Assembly (NCBI GenBank): GCA_047620505.1
Contig: JBLHKS010000026.1
Span: 1-51,926, forward strand
Reading direction: 5' to 3'
Length of the DNA stretch: 51,926 bases
From: JBLHKS01 sp047620505
GTDB taxonomy: Bacteria; Verrucomicrobiota; Verrucomicrobiia; Verrucomicrobiales; DEV007
Translations under genes and position numbers: made by a program
Notes under the pieces: generated by a model
What the model was told of the DNA's origin: nothing
The model's input: only the letters and a program-made list of their open reading frames with translations
Database searches by the model: none
Part shown: positions 17,204 through 27,580 of the stretch, in pieces
How the letters are laid out: each line of letters starts with the position of its first letter
Position numbering within the stretch: position 1 is the first letter of the stretch

Positions 17204-18583
17204 TTAGGCAATCAATTCGTCGATCGGCCTTCCCTCGTTCACGATCTCGATCGGCCGATCGCCGGGAGCCATCAGTTCCTTTTGCGAGTTGATGCCGATC
17301 AGTTTGTAGATCGTCGAATGCAAATCATGCAGAGGAACGGCATTGTCCGCCGGAGCGCTGGAAGTTGCATCGACTGAGCCGTAAAACTGTCCGCGGTTCA
17401 ACCCGCCGCCCGCCATCGCCATCGAAAAGACTCTGGACCAATGATCGCGGCCAGCAGCGGCGTTAATTTTTGGAGTTCGGCCAAATTCGTGCGCTACCCA
17501 GATCAAAGTACTGTCGAGCATCCCGCGCTCGTCGAGGTCGTTGATCAAAGTCGCTAACGCGTGATCAAAAGCCGGCATTTGGGTCTGGTACGTTTCGCGA
17601 AGTTGAACGTGCGTGTCCCAACTTGCATAAGAAAGAGAAACGAAACGTGCGCCGGCTTCCACCAGACGCCGCGCCAGGAGCATGCGCCCCCCAGCCTCGG
17701 AACCGAACGAGTTTCCGTAGGTTCCGCGCTCCAGAAATTTGCCCATGCCATAGCGCTCTTTCATTTTATCGGACTCTTTAGACATGTCGAATGCATCGCG
17801 AACCGCTTGGCTCGAGATCATCGTGTAGGCCTGCTGATAGTAAGAATCCATCGTCTCCAGCGGCGCGGGATTCGACTCCAGCTTACGAAATTGATCATTC
17901 ACAAGCTCGCGGACGGCCTTGCGTTTTTCGAAAGCCGCGATGTCGACTCCAGCTGGTAAACTCAGGTCGCGCACTTCAAAGTTATCGCCTAACGCAGGAT
18001 CGCCTCCAACGCCGAACGCGCCAAATTTATCACTGAGGTAACCCGTCCCCGAACCCGGAATATTCTCGACAGTCGGCACGCCGATGTAGCCCGGCAGACC
18101 GCTTCGTGGCCCGAATTCGTGATTCACCACGGCACCAACGGATGGATGCTTGATCGCCTGACTTGGTTTCTGTCCCGTGATCATGTTGTAGGTCGCCAGC
18201 CCGTGATCCGGGATGTTCCCGACGACCGAACGCACCACGCACAGCTTGTCTGCGATCTCGGCCTGACGCGGAAACAAATCGCTCAGAATCACGCCCGGGA
18301 TTTTCGTCTTCACGAATCCGAACGGGCCGCGGTATTCGAGAGGCGACTCCGGTTTCGGGTTCCAGGATTCCTGCGCCGCAATCCCGCCCGGAAGGATGAT
18401 CTGAATCACGCTCTTCGCTGTGCCTTCCTTAGAGTCGAACCATTTTTGAGCCGCCTCAGCGCGGTAGACATTTCCAAGGGTCAGGCCAACGCCAGCGAGC
18501 GAGCCGACACGGAGAATGTCGCGGCGTGAGCGGGCTTGAGTCTGGCGAAAATCGGAACAGCCATTGGAGTTTGGATTCGACAT
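17204..18583 (-). CDS. DUF1501 protein (alkaline phosphatase/sulfatase-like fold), module A
   Basis: This 459-residue protein has a twin-arginine type leader (SRRDILRVGSLAGVGLTLG), implying Tat export of a folded protein. The DUF1501 signature includes GGIAAQESWNPKPESPLEYRGPFG, DHGLATYNMITGQ and, near the end, LIWVAHEFGRTPKIN and GRDHWSRVFSMAMAGGG. The family belongs to the alkaline phosphatase/sulfatase superfamily and is nearly always encoded with DUF1549/DUF1553 proteins, but its substrate has not been shown. It is convergent with the DUF1549 gene and is a paralogue of 27581-28903. Confidence 0.93.
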   Translation of the reverse strand: MSNPNSNGCSDFRQTQARSRRDILRVGSLAGVGLTLGNVYRAEAAQKWFDSKEGTAKSVIQIILPGGIAAQESWNPKPESPLEYRGPFGFVKTKIPGVILSDLFPRQAEIADKLCVVRSVVGNIPDHGLATYNMITGQKPSQAIKHPSVGAVVNHEFGPRSGLPGYIGVPTVENIPGSGTGYLSDKFGAFGVGGDPALGDNFEVRDLSLPAGVDIAAFEKRKAVRELVNDQFRKLESNPAPLETMDSYYQQAYTMISSQAVRDAFDMSKESDKMKERYGMGKFLERGTYGNSFGSEAGGRMLLARRLVEAGARFVSLSYASWDTHVQLRETYQTQMPAFDHALATLINDLDERGMLDSTLIWVAHEFGRTPKINAAAGRDHWSRVFSMAMAGGGLNRGQFYGSVDATSSAPADNAVPLHDLHSTIYKLIGINSQKELMAPGDRPIEIVNEGRPIDELIA

Positions 18584-18644
18584 TTTTAAACAATGAGTTC
18601 AGTCACTAATGAGCGGCTCGACTGATTCTTAGCGAGAAATTTTC

Positions 18645-20156
18645 CTACTCAACCACTTCCGGCTCGTAGGGAGCAAGCTCGGGATGAGAAATAAAAGGCG
18701 AAGCTGGAAGCCCTGCACGGTTGTAAAGATTCCACGGCTTAGCAGCGGGCATCGTCGGAGCCCAACCATAACGAATGGCAACTGGCGTATCAATTTCCGG
18801 GCTCGTGCAGAAAACCGCGTCGTCCTCGATTCGAGCAGCTGCTGGTTTCCAGATGCCGTTCGCTCCAGTGATTTCGAAGCCGTGGACATCTCGGCCTTCC
18901 AGGATTTTCGTTGGTGCAAGATCGACTTTCCGGCCTGTCGCCAGCTCGCTGCCGAACGCTTCGAACCGAACCACGATTTCGCTCCCTTTGACCGCGATGC
19001 TCTGAAAAGTCGGGCCACCTGGCGCAAGTTCCCGACCGTACTCCCGTGCCAGCGGCCAGAGCGCGAGACGCTCCGCGACGTCGATCTTATTGGCCGGATG
19101 AATCTCGTCCAACGCAAGGTCGATCGTCACGGCCATCCCGGTTTTTGGTTCTGTCAGGGCACGGCGTTGCTCGTCGCGCATCGACACCCAGCCGGGGCTC
19201 GAATATTGCGGAAGCTGCACCCAGTAAACCGGCAGCTGCTGGCCCCACGCATCGCGCCAACCGCGAATCAGCGCCTGCATTTTCTCGCTGTAGAATCTCG
19301 GATCCTCGCCCTTGCCCGCGTTTGATTCGGCCTGATACCAGATCGCGCCGCGAATCGCGAAAGGAACAACCGGCGCGACTCGGGAATTGTAAATCGTCTC
19401 GCAAAGCCACGAATCATTCCGCGCCCAGACGCCGCCAACCAGTTTCTTCAGCCCGGCAAAATCGCGTGCGTCGCTCAGCTTACCCAGTTCCTCAAGCACC
19501 GAGCTTCCGGTGAATGCAGAGCGCGGGATGAACGGCTCGATCGGGTGTCCGCCCCAGGCGCTCTCGATAATTCCGATCGGGATTTCCAATTCGAGATGCA
19601 GCCGTCGAGCAAAAAGGAAAGCCACGGCCGAGTAGCTCGCTGCTGTTTCAGGAGTCGTGACAACCCAGCTCTTGTCGTCGCCGATTTGGTCCTGCCGCTC
19701 GAAATTCTCCTTTTCTCGAACGGCGCGGTAACGAATCTGCGGAAGATCAGCTTCTTCCAACAACGTCTTCGCTTCATCGAGCTTCCCCGCACAACTTTTC
19801 ATCGTCATGCCCATGTTGGACTGGCCCGAGGCATACCAAACTTCGCCAACCAGCACGCCCTCGAACACCGTTATATTTTCGCCTGACACAACCACAAAAT
19901 TCCGAGATTCCGAAGTAGCCGACTCCGCCGCTAAGTCGATTCGCCATCGCCCATCGTCTCCTGCGGAACCGCCGACCGTCTGACCATTAAAAGTCACCTT
20001 CACCGTCGCGCCAGGTGCCGCAGTGCCCCAGACTGGAATCGCCTGACCTTGCTGAAGCACCATGTGATCGCTGAAAATGTCAGCGACTTTCAAGTCTTCG
20101 GCCTGGAGACCAGAGGAAAAAAGAAAGAGTAAAAGAGCGAGGCGAAACGGAGTCAT
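18645..20156 (-). CDS. sialate O-acetylesterase-like SGNH hydrolase
   Basis: ATG 20156 begins a signal peptide (MTPFRLALLLFLFSSGLQA) and gives 503 residues; the longer open frame to 20198 adds nothing recognisable. After an N-terminal beta-sandwich (DHMVLQQGQAIPVWGTAAPGATVKV), the catalytic serine lies in the block GEVWYASGQSNMGM (GQSNM), with the Asp/His pair expected in LALDEIHPANK. This matches the SASA/DUF303 family of secreted carbohydrate esterases, which remove acetyl groups from sialic acid or from plant and algal polysaccharides. The sugar is unknown. The gene lies 44 bases downstream of the FecR-like gene on the same strand, so it is probably part of the ECF-sigma operon. Confidence 0.9.
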   Translation of the reverse strand: MTPFRLALLLFLFSSGLQAEDLKVADIFSDHMVLQQGQAIPVWGTAAPGATVKVTFNGQTVGGSAGDDGRWRIDLAAESATSESRNFVVVSGENITVFEGVLVGEVWYASGQSNMGMTMKSCAGKLDEAKTLLEEADLPQIRYRAVREKENFERQDQIGDDKSWVVTTPETAASYSAVAFLFARRLHLELEIPIGIIESAWGGHPIEPFIPRSAFTGSSVLEELGKLSDARDFAGLKKLVGGVWARNDSWLCETIYNSRVAPVVPFAIRGAIWYQAESNAGKGEDPRFYSEKMQALIRGWRDAWGQQLPVYWVQLPQYSSPGWVSMRDEQRRALTEPKTGMAVTIDLALDEIHPANKIDVAERLALWPLAREYGRELAPGGPTFQSIAVKGSEIVVRFEAFGSELATGRKVDLAPTKILEGRDVHGFEITGANGIWKPAAARIEDDAVFCTSPEIDTPVAIRYGWAPTMPAAKPWNLYNRAGLPASPFISHPELAPYEPEVVE

Positions 20157-20200
20157 GGAAACGCGACTTTGCGCCGATCGGATGAAATCGGCAAGCAAGT

Positions 20201-22377
20201 CTAAGGTCGTATCCGAATGCTTGTTCGCGTCCCGTCCGCCTGAATGAGAAAATCTGCGGCAGCCGCAACTCGATCACCAGCCAGCCAGCGAGAATTCGGA
20301 ATCGCCAGCAGCTGCTCAGCTGTCCACTCGCCAAGCAGAGACAATTCGGCCTCAGGCGAAGCGAACCGGAATTCTCCACGCGACGATCCGAAAGCCAATT
20401 CGTCGACCCGCAGATTTCCCCCTGACAAGTACACAACCGCTTTGCCGTCTTCGCCGCCGATTCGCAGCTGATCGAGATCGACTTCACCTTCCTCGACGAT
20501 CAACGTCGCCAGATCGTGAACCAATTCGAGCGCGCCAGCCCGGAGCCGACCGCCGCTTCGGACGTGGAGGTTTGAGACAGTGTCAGGGCCGCGTTGACCG
20601 TACTGGGCCATCCGAATCACGTCGTTACCCGCGTCCCACTCGCCGCCTTCGATGAGCACGGTCGAAGCCGCGTTGTTGCGTCCGATGAAGGCTCGAGAAC
20701 GCGTTTGCAATCTCCCCTGGATGATCAGCTCAGCGCGCGAACCCGGATTGAAGCCCACGAGCAATTCGCCAAACCCTGAACGGATCAGCTCGCCTTCGGG
20801 CCCGATTCGCAGCCTGCCGACCGAGTCATTTCCGAGCCCGATCCAGAAACTCTGCTTCGTCGAAATCCGTTTGCTGATCACCGCCTGGCCTTCGCCCTCG
20901 ATTACGATTCGATCGCGCGCAACGTCCGGAATTTTGCCGCCTTCCCAGTTTGACGAATCACCCCAATCGCCCTCGCCGCGCCAGAATGCGATGGGTTCCG
21001 ATTTCCGAGCTTTGACGGCCAGACTCAAACTGACGTTGTCGGCAAAATGCCCCTCAAACTCGTTCTCGTCTCGGTCCGTCTCGTTCTCGAAAGCCAAAAG
21101 GTTAACCAGAAGAAAGTCCGTTCCGCTCGGCACGACCATCGTTGCTTCCAGTCGCTCCCAGGTTTCCGGATTTTCATCGGTTAGAACCGTTGAGCCGGAA
21201 GAGGCGAGCCGCTCAGAAGTCGGTTCATGTTTCCTATCCCAGTAGTTTTCGGCCTCGATGATCTGGCCTCGAAAAGCGTTGAGTTGTAGCTGAAATTCCG
21301 AGTTCGGCGCACCGGGAATTCGGTTGAATTCACTGCTGATCTTCGCGGTTACCTCGCCCGCGTTGACGCGCTCAGCAAAAGGCTGAAGATCGACGATATG
21401 CCAGAGTTCCGAAGCGCGTTGGCCGCTCAAGCCCGGCAAATCCGACGAACGCGTCGCCAAAAACTGAAGCATCATCAGGCCGCTGGCCGGAACTACTTTA
21501 CCGGTCTGCGAATGCGGAACGAGCTTGCAGGCATCCCCATTCCACCATCCTGCCTGCCTCGGAAAACCGCCACCCAGAATCGTCTGCAGACCAAAGTTAT
21601 CGCGAGGGAATCCGACTGAAAGCTCGTGGCTCGGCATCGGAAAAACCCAAGGATCCGCAGCAAGGCGTTCGTGCTTTGTCAGGCGAAGAGCCTCCTCGTC
21701 AACCAGCCGCAATGTTTCTTCGCCTTGCTGCACCACGTCGACTTCCCCCTCAAAAACGTGGACCTCCGAGGCTCCGTCATCGGCAACGCTAACGCCAAAG
21801 CGCGTACCGAGATCGATCGCGTTGCCTTCCGGAGTTTCGATCGTGAAACCGCGGCCGAATTCGCCGACATCCGCGGCGACTTTCCCGTGGGCGAGTTTCA
21901 TCCGCGTAGCGTCGACGAGCTCGAATTCCGCCGGTCCTTCAATCGCGATGCGAACCGAATTTCCGATTTTCAACTCGACCATTCCAGCCAGCAGCTGCTG
22001 ACGTCCGGGCTTGAGCGTCGAGCTAACCGGTCGAGCCCATTCTGCGGAATCCGAGCTGACGATTTCCGCCACAGGCTCGATGATCGGGTCGAATTCCGGC
22101 TGTCGTGACGAAATCCAGAATGTCAGCGCGATCGCCGCAGCCGCCGCGATCCAACCGAGTTTCCAAATCTTCAGACCGTTGCGTTGGCGAGGTCGAATCG
22201 GCTCGAACTGAGCATTGCCGTCGCCCAAAAAATGCTCAGCCAACGCTCCGTGAATTCGCACCTTCGCGCGGAATTCATCACGAGCCTCGCGGGACGCGCC
22301 CAGCAATTGGCTGAGCTTTTCCGTTTGTCTCGCGTCCAGCGATTCGGTCAAGTAGCCATCGATGAGTTCGTCCAGAT

Positions 22378-22381
<4 letters not shown>
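20201..22381 (-). CDS. FecR-domain anti-sigma-like protein with large surface beta-structure
   Basis: The start ATG 22381 overlaps the stop of the sigma gene (ATGA), giving 726 residues. A cytoplasmic N-terminus (NLDELIDGYLTESLDARQTEKLSQLL) has the shape of an anti-sigma segment. It is followed by one transmembrane helix near residues 74-91 (LGWIAAAAAIALTFWI) and then a FecR-like domain (LKPGRQQLLAGMVELKIG ... LDLGTRFGVSV-type motif, HVFEGEVDV). The second half is a long beta-structure with NWEGG and repeated GRLRIG, AELIIQG and VLIEGG units, similar to autotransporter-associated repeats, and probably projects from the cell. This type of ECF-FecR pair is common in the superphylum. The long beta-domain suggests that it senses or binds an external ligand, which is inference. 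Confidence 0.85.
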
Positions 22382-22899
<518 letters not shown>

Positions 22900-22943
22900 C
22901 TCAAAGGAAATGATGAAGCGAGCTGAACCTTAGCAGAGAGACT

Positions 22944-25136
22944 TCAGTGATTGAAGCCGAACTCCGTTGTGTTTAGCAGACTGCTGAAGATGTCCTCATA
23001 CGGCTTCGGGCTCTTCTCATCGTCGCCAACTAATCCTAACATTCCCGCCAATTCGACCTCGCTCGGTTTCCGGCTCAGAGCGCGAATGTAGATTTCTTCG
23101 ATGATTTCTGTGGGCGATCTTCCAGCCTCGAGCAGCCCTGAAACGACACGCCCGCCTCCCACTCGTCCCGGGACGGTCGAGCCAACGAGAAGATGCAGCG
23201 CTTGGGACAAAGTCGGTTCGGGCTTCATTTCGCAAGCGCAGATTGAAGCTCGGTTAGACCGCCCGAACGTCTCGAAAAACGAATTGCCGTAGCTGCCGAG
23301 AACCGTGTCGCCGGGCGAGCGCGGGTAGTACTCGATCGCCTTGGTTCCAGCTGGAAAGTAGCTGAAACCGTGCTCGCTGTCGGTTGCGGCGACCATCGCG
23401 TCGAGGAAGACGTCCGACCGCAATCGGCGGAGTCGCGCGCGGGAAAACTGGCGATCGTCAGACTGATTCGTCGCGTTGGGCTTCAGAGCTCGCTGGTAAG
23501 TCTCTGAACGGCAAATGTCGCTCACGAGAGCACGAAGATCGTAGCCGGAATCGATAAACTGCTGAGCGAGTGCGTCGAGAAGAGCGGGGTTCGTCGGTGG
23601 ATTCGACACTCGAAGGTCGTCGATCGGCTCGACGAGTCCGCGATGAAAATGATGCGCCCAGACGCGATTAACGAAGTTCCTCGCGAAGAGTTCGTTGTCC
23701 GGAGAAATCAGCCAATCAGCCAAGGCCTGCCGCTGATCGACTCCGGCTGGCGCGGGCGCTTCACCTCCAAGGACTGTCGCTGGCATCGGACGCTGATCGA
23801 CGAGGTGCTTCGCCGGTTCAGCGCTGAGATCATTATAAATGTAGTACTCGCGAGGCTCAGCACCGAGCTTGCGATTCATCCCGGTGAAGAAACTAACAAA
23901 CCCATAATAATCGTCGATCGTCCACCGGTCGAAAGGGTGGTTGTGGCACTCGGCGCATTGAATTTGAATGCCCGTCATCAGCTGCGAAAAGTCGGCGGCG
24001 AAGTTCTTCGGCTTGAATCGCACGTCGTGAACCAGCATCGTGTAAAGATTAGTCGGGCCGTTCGTCAGGCAGCTGCCGGACGCCGTGATTTGCTCGGCGA
24101 CGAACTCATCGATCGGACGATTCTGGCTGAATTGTTGGTGGATCCATCGGTAATACGCGTCGGCCGCTTTGACGTCGGTCGCCGTCGGCGAGTAGCCACC
24201 TCCCATCAGCCGAACCCATTCACCCCAGAGCCCTGTCCAGACATCGGCGAAGTTTTCGTCCGCCAGCAGCTGCTGGATCAGCGCATCGCGATCGGGGTTT
24301 TCGATAAAGGCATGGTACTGCTCGACCGTCGGCGGAAGCCCAGACAGATCGAGATAGACTCGGCGGAGAAAGGTTTCGTCGTCGCACAAGCCAGAAGGCC
24401 GAATGTGGAGCTTCTCAAGCCGTTCAAGCACGAGTTCATCGATGTAATTCGCCGCTGGCGGCTTTGTCCATTCGAACTGAGAATCCGTGGGCAGGACGAT
24501 CACCTCTGAGCCGATCGTAAACCGGTTAAAACGCGCAAACACAAAAGTGTCTCCGCGATTTCCGGGCTTCACCAAACCGTTTTCGTCGATCGTGGCCGTA
24601 GCCGGGTTATTCGAATTGAACAGCGCAAGCCGAGTCACATCGCGAGTCGTTCCATCTGAGTATCGCGCGGTAACCGTGGTGGGAACGTCCGCTTCGCCGC
24701 CGCGGAACACGATGTTTGCGGGCTCCAGAGTGATCTCAACCGGCTTCGCGATTTCGCCCTCGTCGGCAAGCGCGCCAGCTGCGATCCAGTCGTGCAGCGC
24801 TTTGTAAGATTCCGAATCCTTCGTGAAAACCTCGCCGCCAGTGTGCGGAACCTTGCCGGTCGCCTTGAGCAGAATCAGGCTCTTTTCTGGCATGGCGACG
24901 TTGACGCGCCGACCGATCATTTCCTGCGTTAATCGATAGTAGTCTCCGCCGGGGTCATAACCAAAAAGCGAAAGCATGAAGCCGTCTTTGCCGCGCGCCG
25001 ATCCGTGGCAAGTTCCAGCGTTGCAGCCGGAACGGAAGAAAATAGGCATAACGTCCTTTTCGAAGCTTGGCGGTGCTTCGGCCTGTCCAAAAGCCATCGT
25101 AGCCGAGAGAAATATCGCGCCGATCAGAATTTTCAT
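22944..25136 (-). CDS. cytochrome-like / Ig-like / DUF1549 / DUF1553 protein, module B
   Basis: This 730-residue protein has a signal peptide (MKILIGAIFLSATMAFGQA). The N-terminal cytochrome-like part carries CNAGTCHG (near residue 38). A BIG2-type Ig-like domain follows (ANIVFRGGEADVPTTVTARY ... LFNSNNPATATIDENGLVK), then DUF1549 (DDETFLRRVYLDLSGLPPT) with CAECHNHPFDRW, and DUF1553 to the end. Compared with module A (15113-17194) it has an extra cytochrome and Ig-like segment at the front. It is the last gene of the module B operon; its ATG overlaps the stop of the PPC gene (ATGA). The function is inferred only from the family: periplasmic degradation or electron transfer. Confidence 0.92.
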   Translation of the reverse strand: MKILIGAIFLSATMAFGQAEAPPSFEKDVMPIFFRSGCNAGTCHGSARGKDGFMLSLFGYDPGGDYYRLTQEMIGRRVNVAMPEKSLILLKATGKVPHTGGEVFTKDSESYKALHDWIAAGALADEGEIAKPVEITLEPANIVFRGGEADVPTTVTARYSDGTTRDVTRLALFNSNNPATATIDENGLVKPGNRGDTFVFARFNRFTIGSEVIVLPTDSQFEWTKPPAANYIDELVLERLEKLHIRPSGLCDDETFLRRVYLDLSGLPPTVEQYHAFIENPDRDALIQQLLADENFADVWTGLWGEWVRLMGGGYSPTATDVKAADAYYRWIHQQFSQNRPIDEFVAEQITASGSCLTNGPTNLYTMLVHDVRFKPKNFAADFSQLMTGIQIQCAECHNHPFDRWTIDDYYGFVSFFTGMNRKLGAEPREYYIYNDLSAEPAKHLVDQRPMPATVLGGEAPAPAGVDQRQALADWLISPDNELFARNFVNRVWAHHFHRGLVEPIDDLRVSNPPTNPALLDALAQQFIDSGYDLRALVSDICRSETYQRALKPNATNQSDDRQFSRARLRRLRSDVFLDAMVAATDSEHGFSYFPAGTKAIEYYPRSPGDTVLGSYGNSFFETFGRSNRASICACEMKPEPTLSQALHLLVGSTVPGRVGGGRVVSGLLEAGRSPTEIIEEIYIRALSRKPSEVELAGMLGLVGDDEKSPKPYEDIFSSLLNTTEFGFNH

Positions 25137-27577
25137 GGTGTCAACGCCGGGTCAATTCGGAGAGTCCCGTTTCCGCTTCGCTGGCGGATCGACTGACCGT
25201 TTTCCTGAACGATCAGTTCACAGCTCAGCTGTTTGTATTGCCCTAACAAAGCTTCGTCATTGGCTCGCAGATTGAAAATGAGAGTTTCGTCTCCCTGCCG
25301 CAATCTCGCGGTTTTTGCGGTTACACCTTTTGGTAAGCCAAGTAGCGAGACCTCGGCCTCGCCTTTGAACGGCTTTTTGTGCACGACCTGAAACGCAAAC
25401 TCGCCGGTTTGATTTCGCCGGAGCGCAACTGGCTGACTGCGAAGCTCGACATACGGCTCAGCGATTTCGAGATCGAAAAACGGCGAGGAAACGCGGATGT
25501 CTCCAACGCCGTTGAAATAAATTCCGCGCAAAGTGGTCGCCTGAAGCGCGATCTGCCAAGTGTCCGGAGCAACGCCCGAGTTGGCCTGAAAACTGAACTT
25601 CAATTCCGTTTCCCCTTCCTCAAACCGAGCCGCAGCTTGCGCCGTCACGCCGCTGGGAACCCAGTAAGCGTTGACTTCAACCGGCTCGGTGAATCCCTGT
25701 TCGCGATGAAGCCTGACATTGACAAAAAGCTCGCCGTTCTTCGCCAACGGAATTTCAGGCTGCTCGACCTCAAGTCGAAAAGGCGCTGGATCGGTGATCG
25801 CATAGGCGTAGCGACCGACAATTACGGTGTGCCAGGCGCGAGCTCCCGAATGGCTGAGAAACGGCATTGCTTGTTGGGAATGCGAGACCAACTCAGTTCC
25901 ATCCAGAGCCTCCGCGGTGATTCGAAACGTCCCCGCCTGAGGCTCTGCGCCGGGCTTGGCGACGAACTCGACCGGGACGATCGTTTGTCCCTTCCGAACA
26001 ATCGGAGCCGTCATCTGGATTCCGTCAGGCAGGCCATGTGGGACGAGCCGAACGTCGCCTTTCCAAGGATTACCCTGACCCTCAGCCAGCCGAACATTGA
26101 GGGTCCATCGATTGTTCTGCGGGATGGCGACGGCGGTTATTTTTGAGCATTCGGCACTGTCGATTACCGGTGCGTAGATCCAGCTGTGGACGGCGTTTTC
26201 GACAGGCTCGATTTCGATCCGATAGACAAAATTTGGGCCGCCAAGACCGCGCATGTCTTTGATTCGGACTTCGAATTCACCGTCCTTTGCTGGACTCCAA
26301 ACGACTGACGGATCGAGCAAAGTCGGTAGTTGAAAAGACTTCGCGACGGCCCAGAGACCGCGCTCGGTGTGCTTTGCGTCATCGCCGCTGGCCACGATTT
26401 CGCCTGAATCGAGATCAACGATTTCCAGCTGCGGATCGAGTGGAATTCCTAACCCTCGAGCAAAGACTCGAACGCGATAGGTCTGGTCGCTTTTCGCCGC
26501 GATCCGAAATCGATCGGTCTCAGCGGATTTCGAAATCACTCCGTTGAGGGCAACGGGCAGTTCGATCGTCTCGGCTTCAGCATCGCTTTCGATCGCGTTC
26601 GGGTAGGGCGAAATCCGCATCGGGAGGGCGGACGCCGCGTCGCCTCGATAACTGAAGTCCTCAGATCTCTCAGCACTTGGCATTTTCAGCTCCCGAGTGA
26701 TCGAGCCAGAAGGATCGCCTAACAAAGATACCTGAAGCGGCTTCCCAGCTTCTCCGCCAGCCGGAAACACCGCCAGAGGGCGTTCGTAATCGCCGATGTG
26801 GGCGAGATAGTGAACGAAGCGGCTACCCTTGTATAGATTCTGGGTTACCTCGATGACGTAATCGCCATCTTCGGGGGCAAGGATTGAGAGCACCGGATCT
26901 TGAATGTGCAAAGCGCTGTCGTCCGCAGTGGTCAGCACTTTTCCAGAAGCGTCGAAAATTCGAACTTCGAGATCGTACTCGGACTCGCCGTAATGAATCT
27001 CAGTTAACCGCACCGAAGCGATCTCAACGGAGATACGCTCGCCCTTCCGCCGATGAACTCGATAACAATCGAGATCCTTGGTTTTTCCAGACTGAATCTT
27101 AGCCAGCACGGTTGTCGATTCGCCCAGCAGCTGCTCAGCGGTTTCGAGCGTGTCGTTTTCGCCCATCTGGCCATCTGGCTCGATCTCCTGGTGGATCGGA
27201 TAGGGCGTAACCCAGAAAGTGGACAACGTAGAAAGTTGAGTGGCCGTCCGCAGTTTAAACTGGTGCTCGCCGATCGGGCAATCTGGCGAAATGACGAACT
27301 TCGCCGTTACCTGCTGGGCGATTGCGTCAGTCGAATGTGCCAGGCTGATCGGTCGTTCGAGGTCTTCGATTTGCTTGACGTCGACCGCCTTGATCCCTGG
27401 GCGGAAGAAAACAATTTCGCGCGGATCCTCAATGAAATTGCCCTGGATCAGAACGTCGACCGTCGTGCCTTGCTTCCCAGCTCGAGTGGGAACGGCCTCG
27501 ATGTGTCGGTTCTGCGGGGCCGGGAGATTGCAGATTCCCAACAGCAGCACCAGAAGCGTAACGAACGTCTTCTTCAT
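25133..27577 (-). CDS. secreted PPC-domain protein, module B
   Basis: This 814-residue protein has a signal peptide (MKKTFVTLLVLLLGICNLPA) and is a paralogue of 12518-15013. The two share QGTTVDVLIQGN-type openings, a WVTPYPI segment, PPC domains (KDLDCYRVHRRKGERISVEIASV; TDRFRIAAKSDQTYRVRVFA) and nearly identical C-termini (GNGTLRIDPALTP here, GNGVLRIDPKRE in A). No catalytic domain is seen. The start lies 3 bp after the stop of the DUF1501 gene, and the stop overlaps the DUF1549/1553 gene by four bases, so it is firmly part of a single operon. Confidence 0.88.
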   Translation of the reverse strand: MKKTFVTLLVLLLGICNLPAPQNRHIEAVPTRAGKQGTTVDVLIQGNFIEDPREIVFFRPGIKAVDVKQIEDLERPISLAHSTDAIAQQVTAKFVISPDCPIGEHQFKLRTATQLSTLSTFWVTPYPIHQEIEPDGQMGENDTLETAEQLLGESTTVLAKIQSGKTKDLDCYRVHRRKGERISVEIASVRLTEIHYGESEYDLEVRIFDASGKVLTTADDSALHIQDPVLSILAPEDGDYVIEVTQNLYKGSRFVHYLAHIGDYERPLAVFPAGGEAGKPLQVSLLGDPSGSITRELKMPSAERSEDFSYRGDAASALPMRISPYPNAIESDAEAETIELPVALNGVISKSAETDRFRIAAKSDQTYRVRVFARGLGIPLDPQLEIVDLDSGEIVASGDDAKHTERGLWAVAKSFQLPTLLDPSVVWSPAKDGEFEVRIKDMRGLGGPNFVYRIEIEPVENAVHSWIYAPVIDSAECSKITAVAIPQNNRWTLNVRLAEGQGNPWKGDVRLVPHGLPDGIQMTAPIVRKGQTIVPVEFVAKPGAEPQAGTFRITAEALDGTELVSHSQQAMPFLSHSGARAWHTVIVGRYAYAITDPAPFRLEVEQPEIPLAKNGELFVNVRLHREQGFTEPVEVNAYWVPSGVTAQAAARFEEGETELKFSFQANSGVAPDTWQIALQATTLRGIYFNGVGDIRVSSPFFDLEIAEPYVELRSQPVALRRNQTGEFAFQVVHKKPFKGEAEVSLLGLPKGVTAKTARLRQGDETLIFNLRANDEALLGQYKQLSCELIVQENGQSIRQRSGNGTLRIDPALTP

Positions 27578-27580
27578 GAA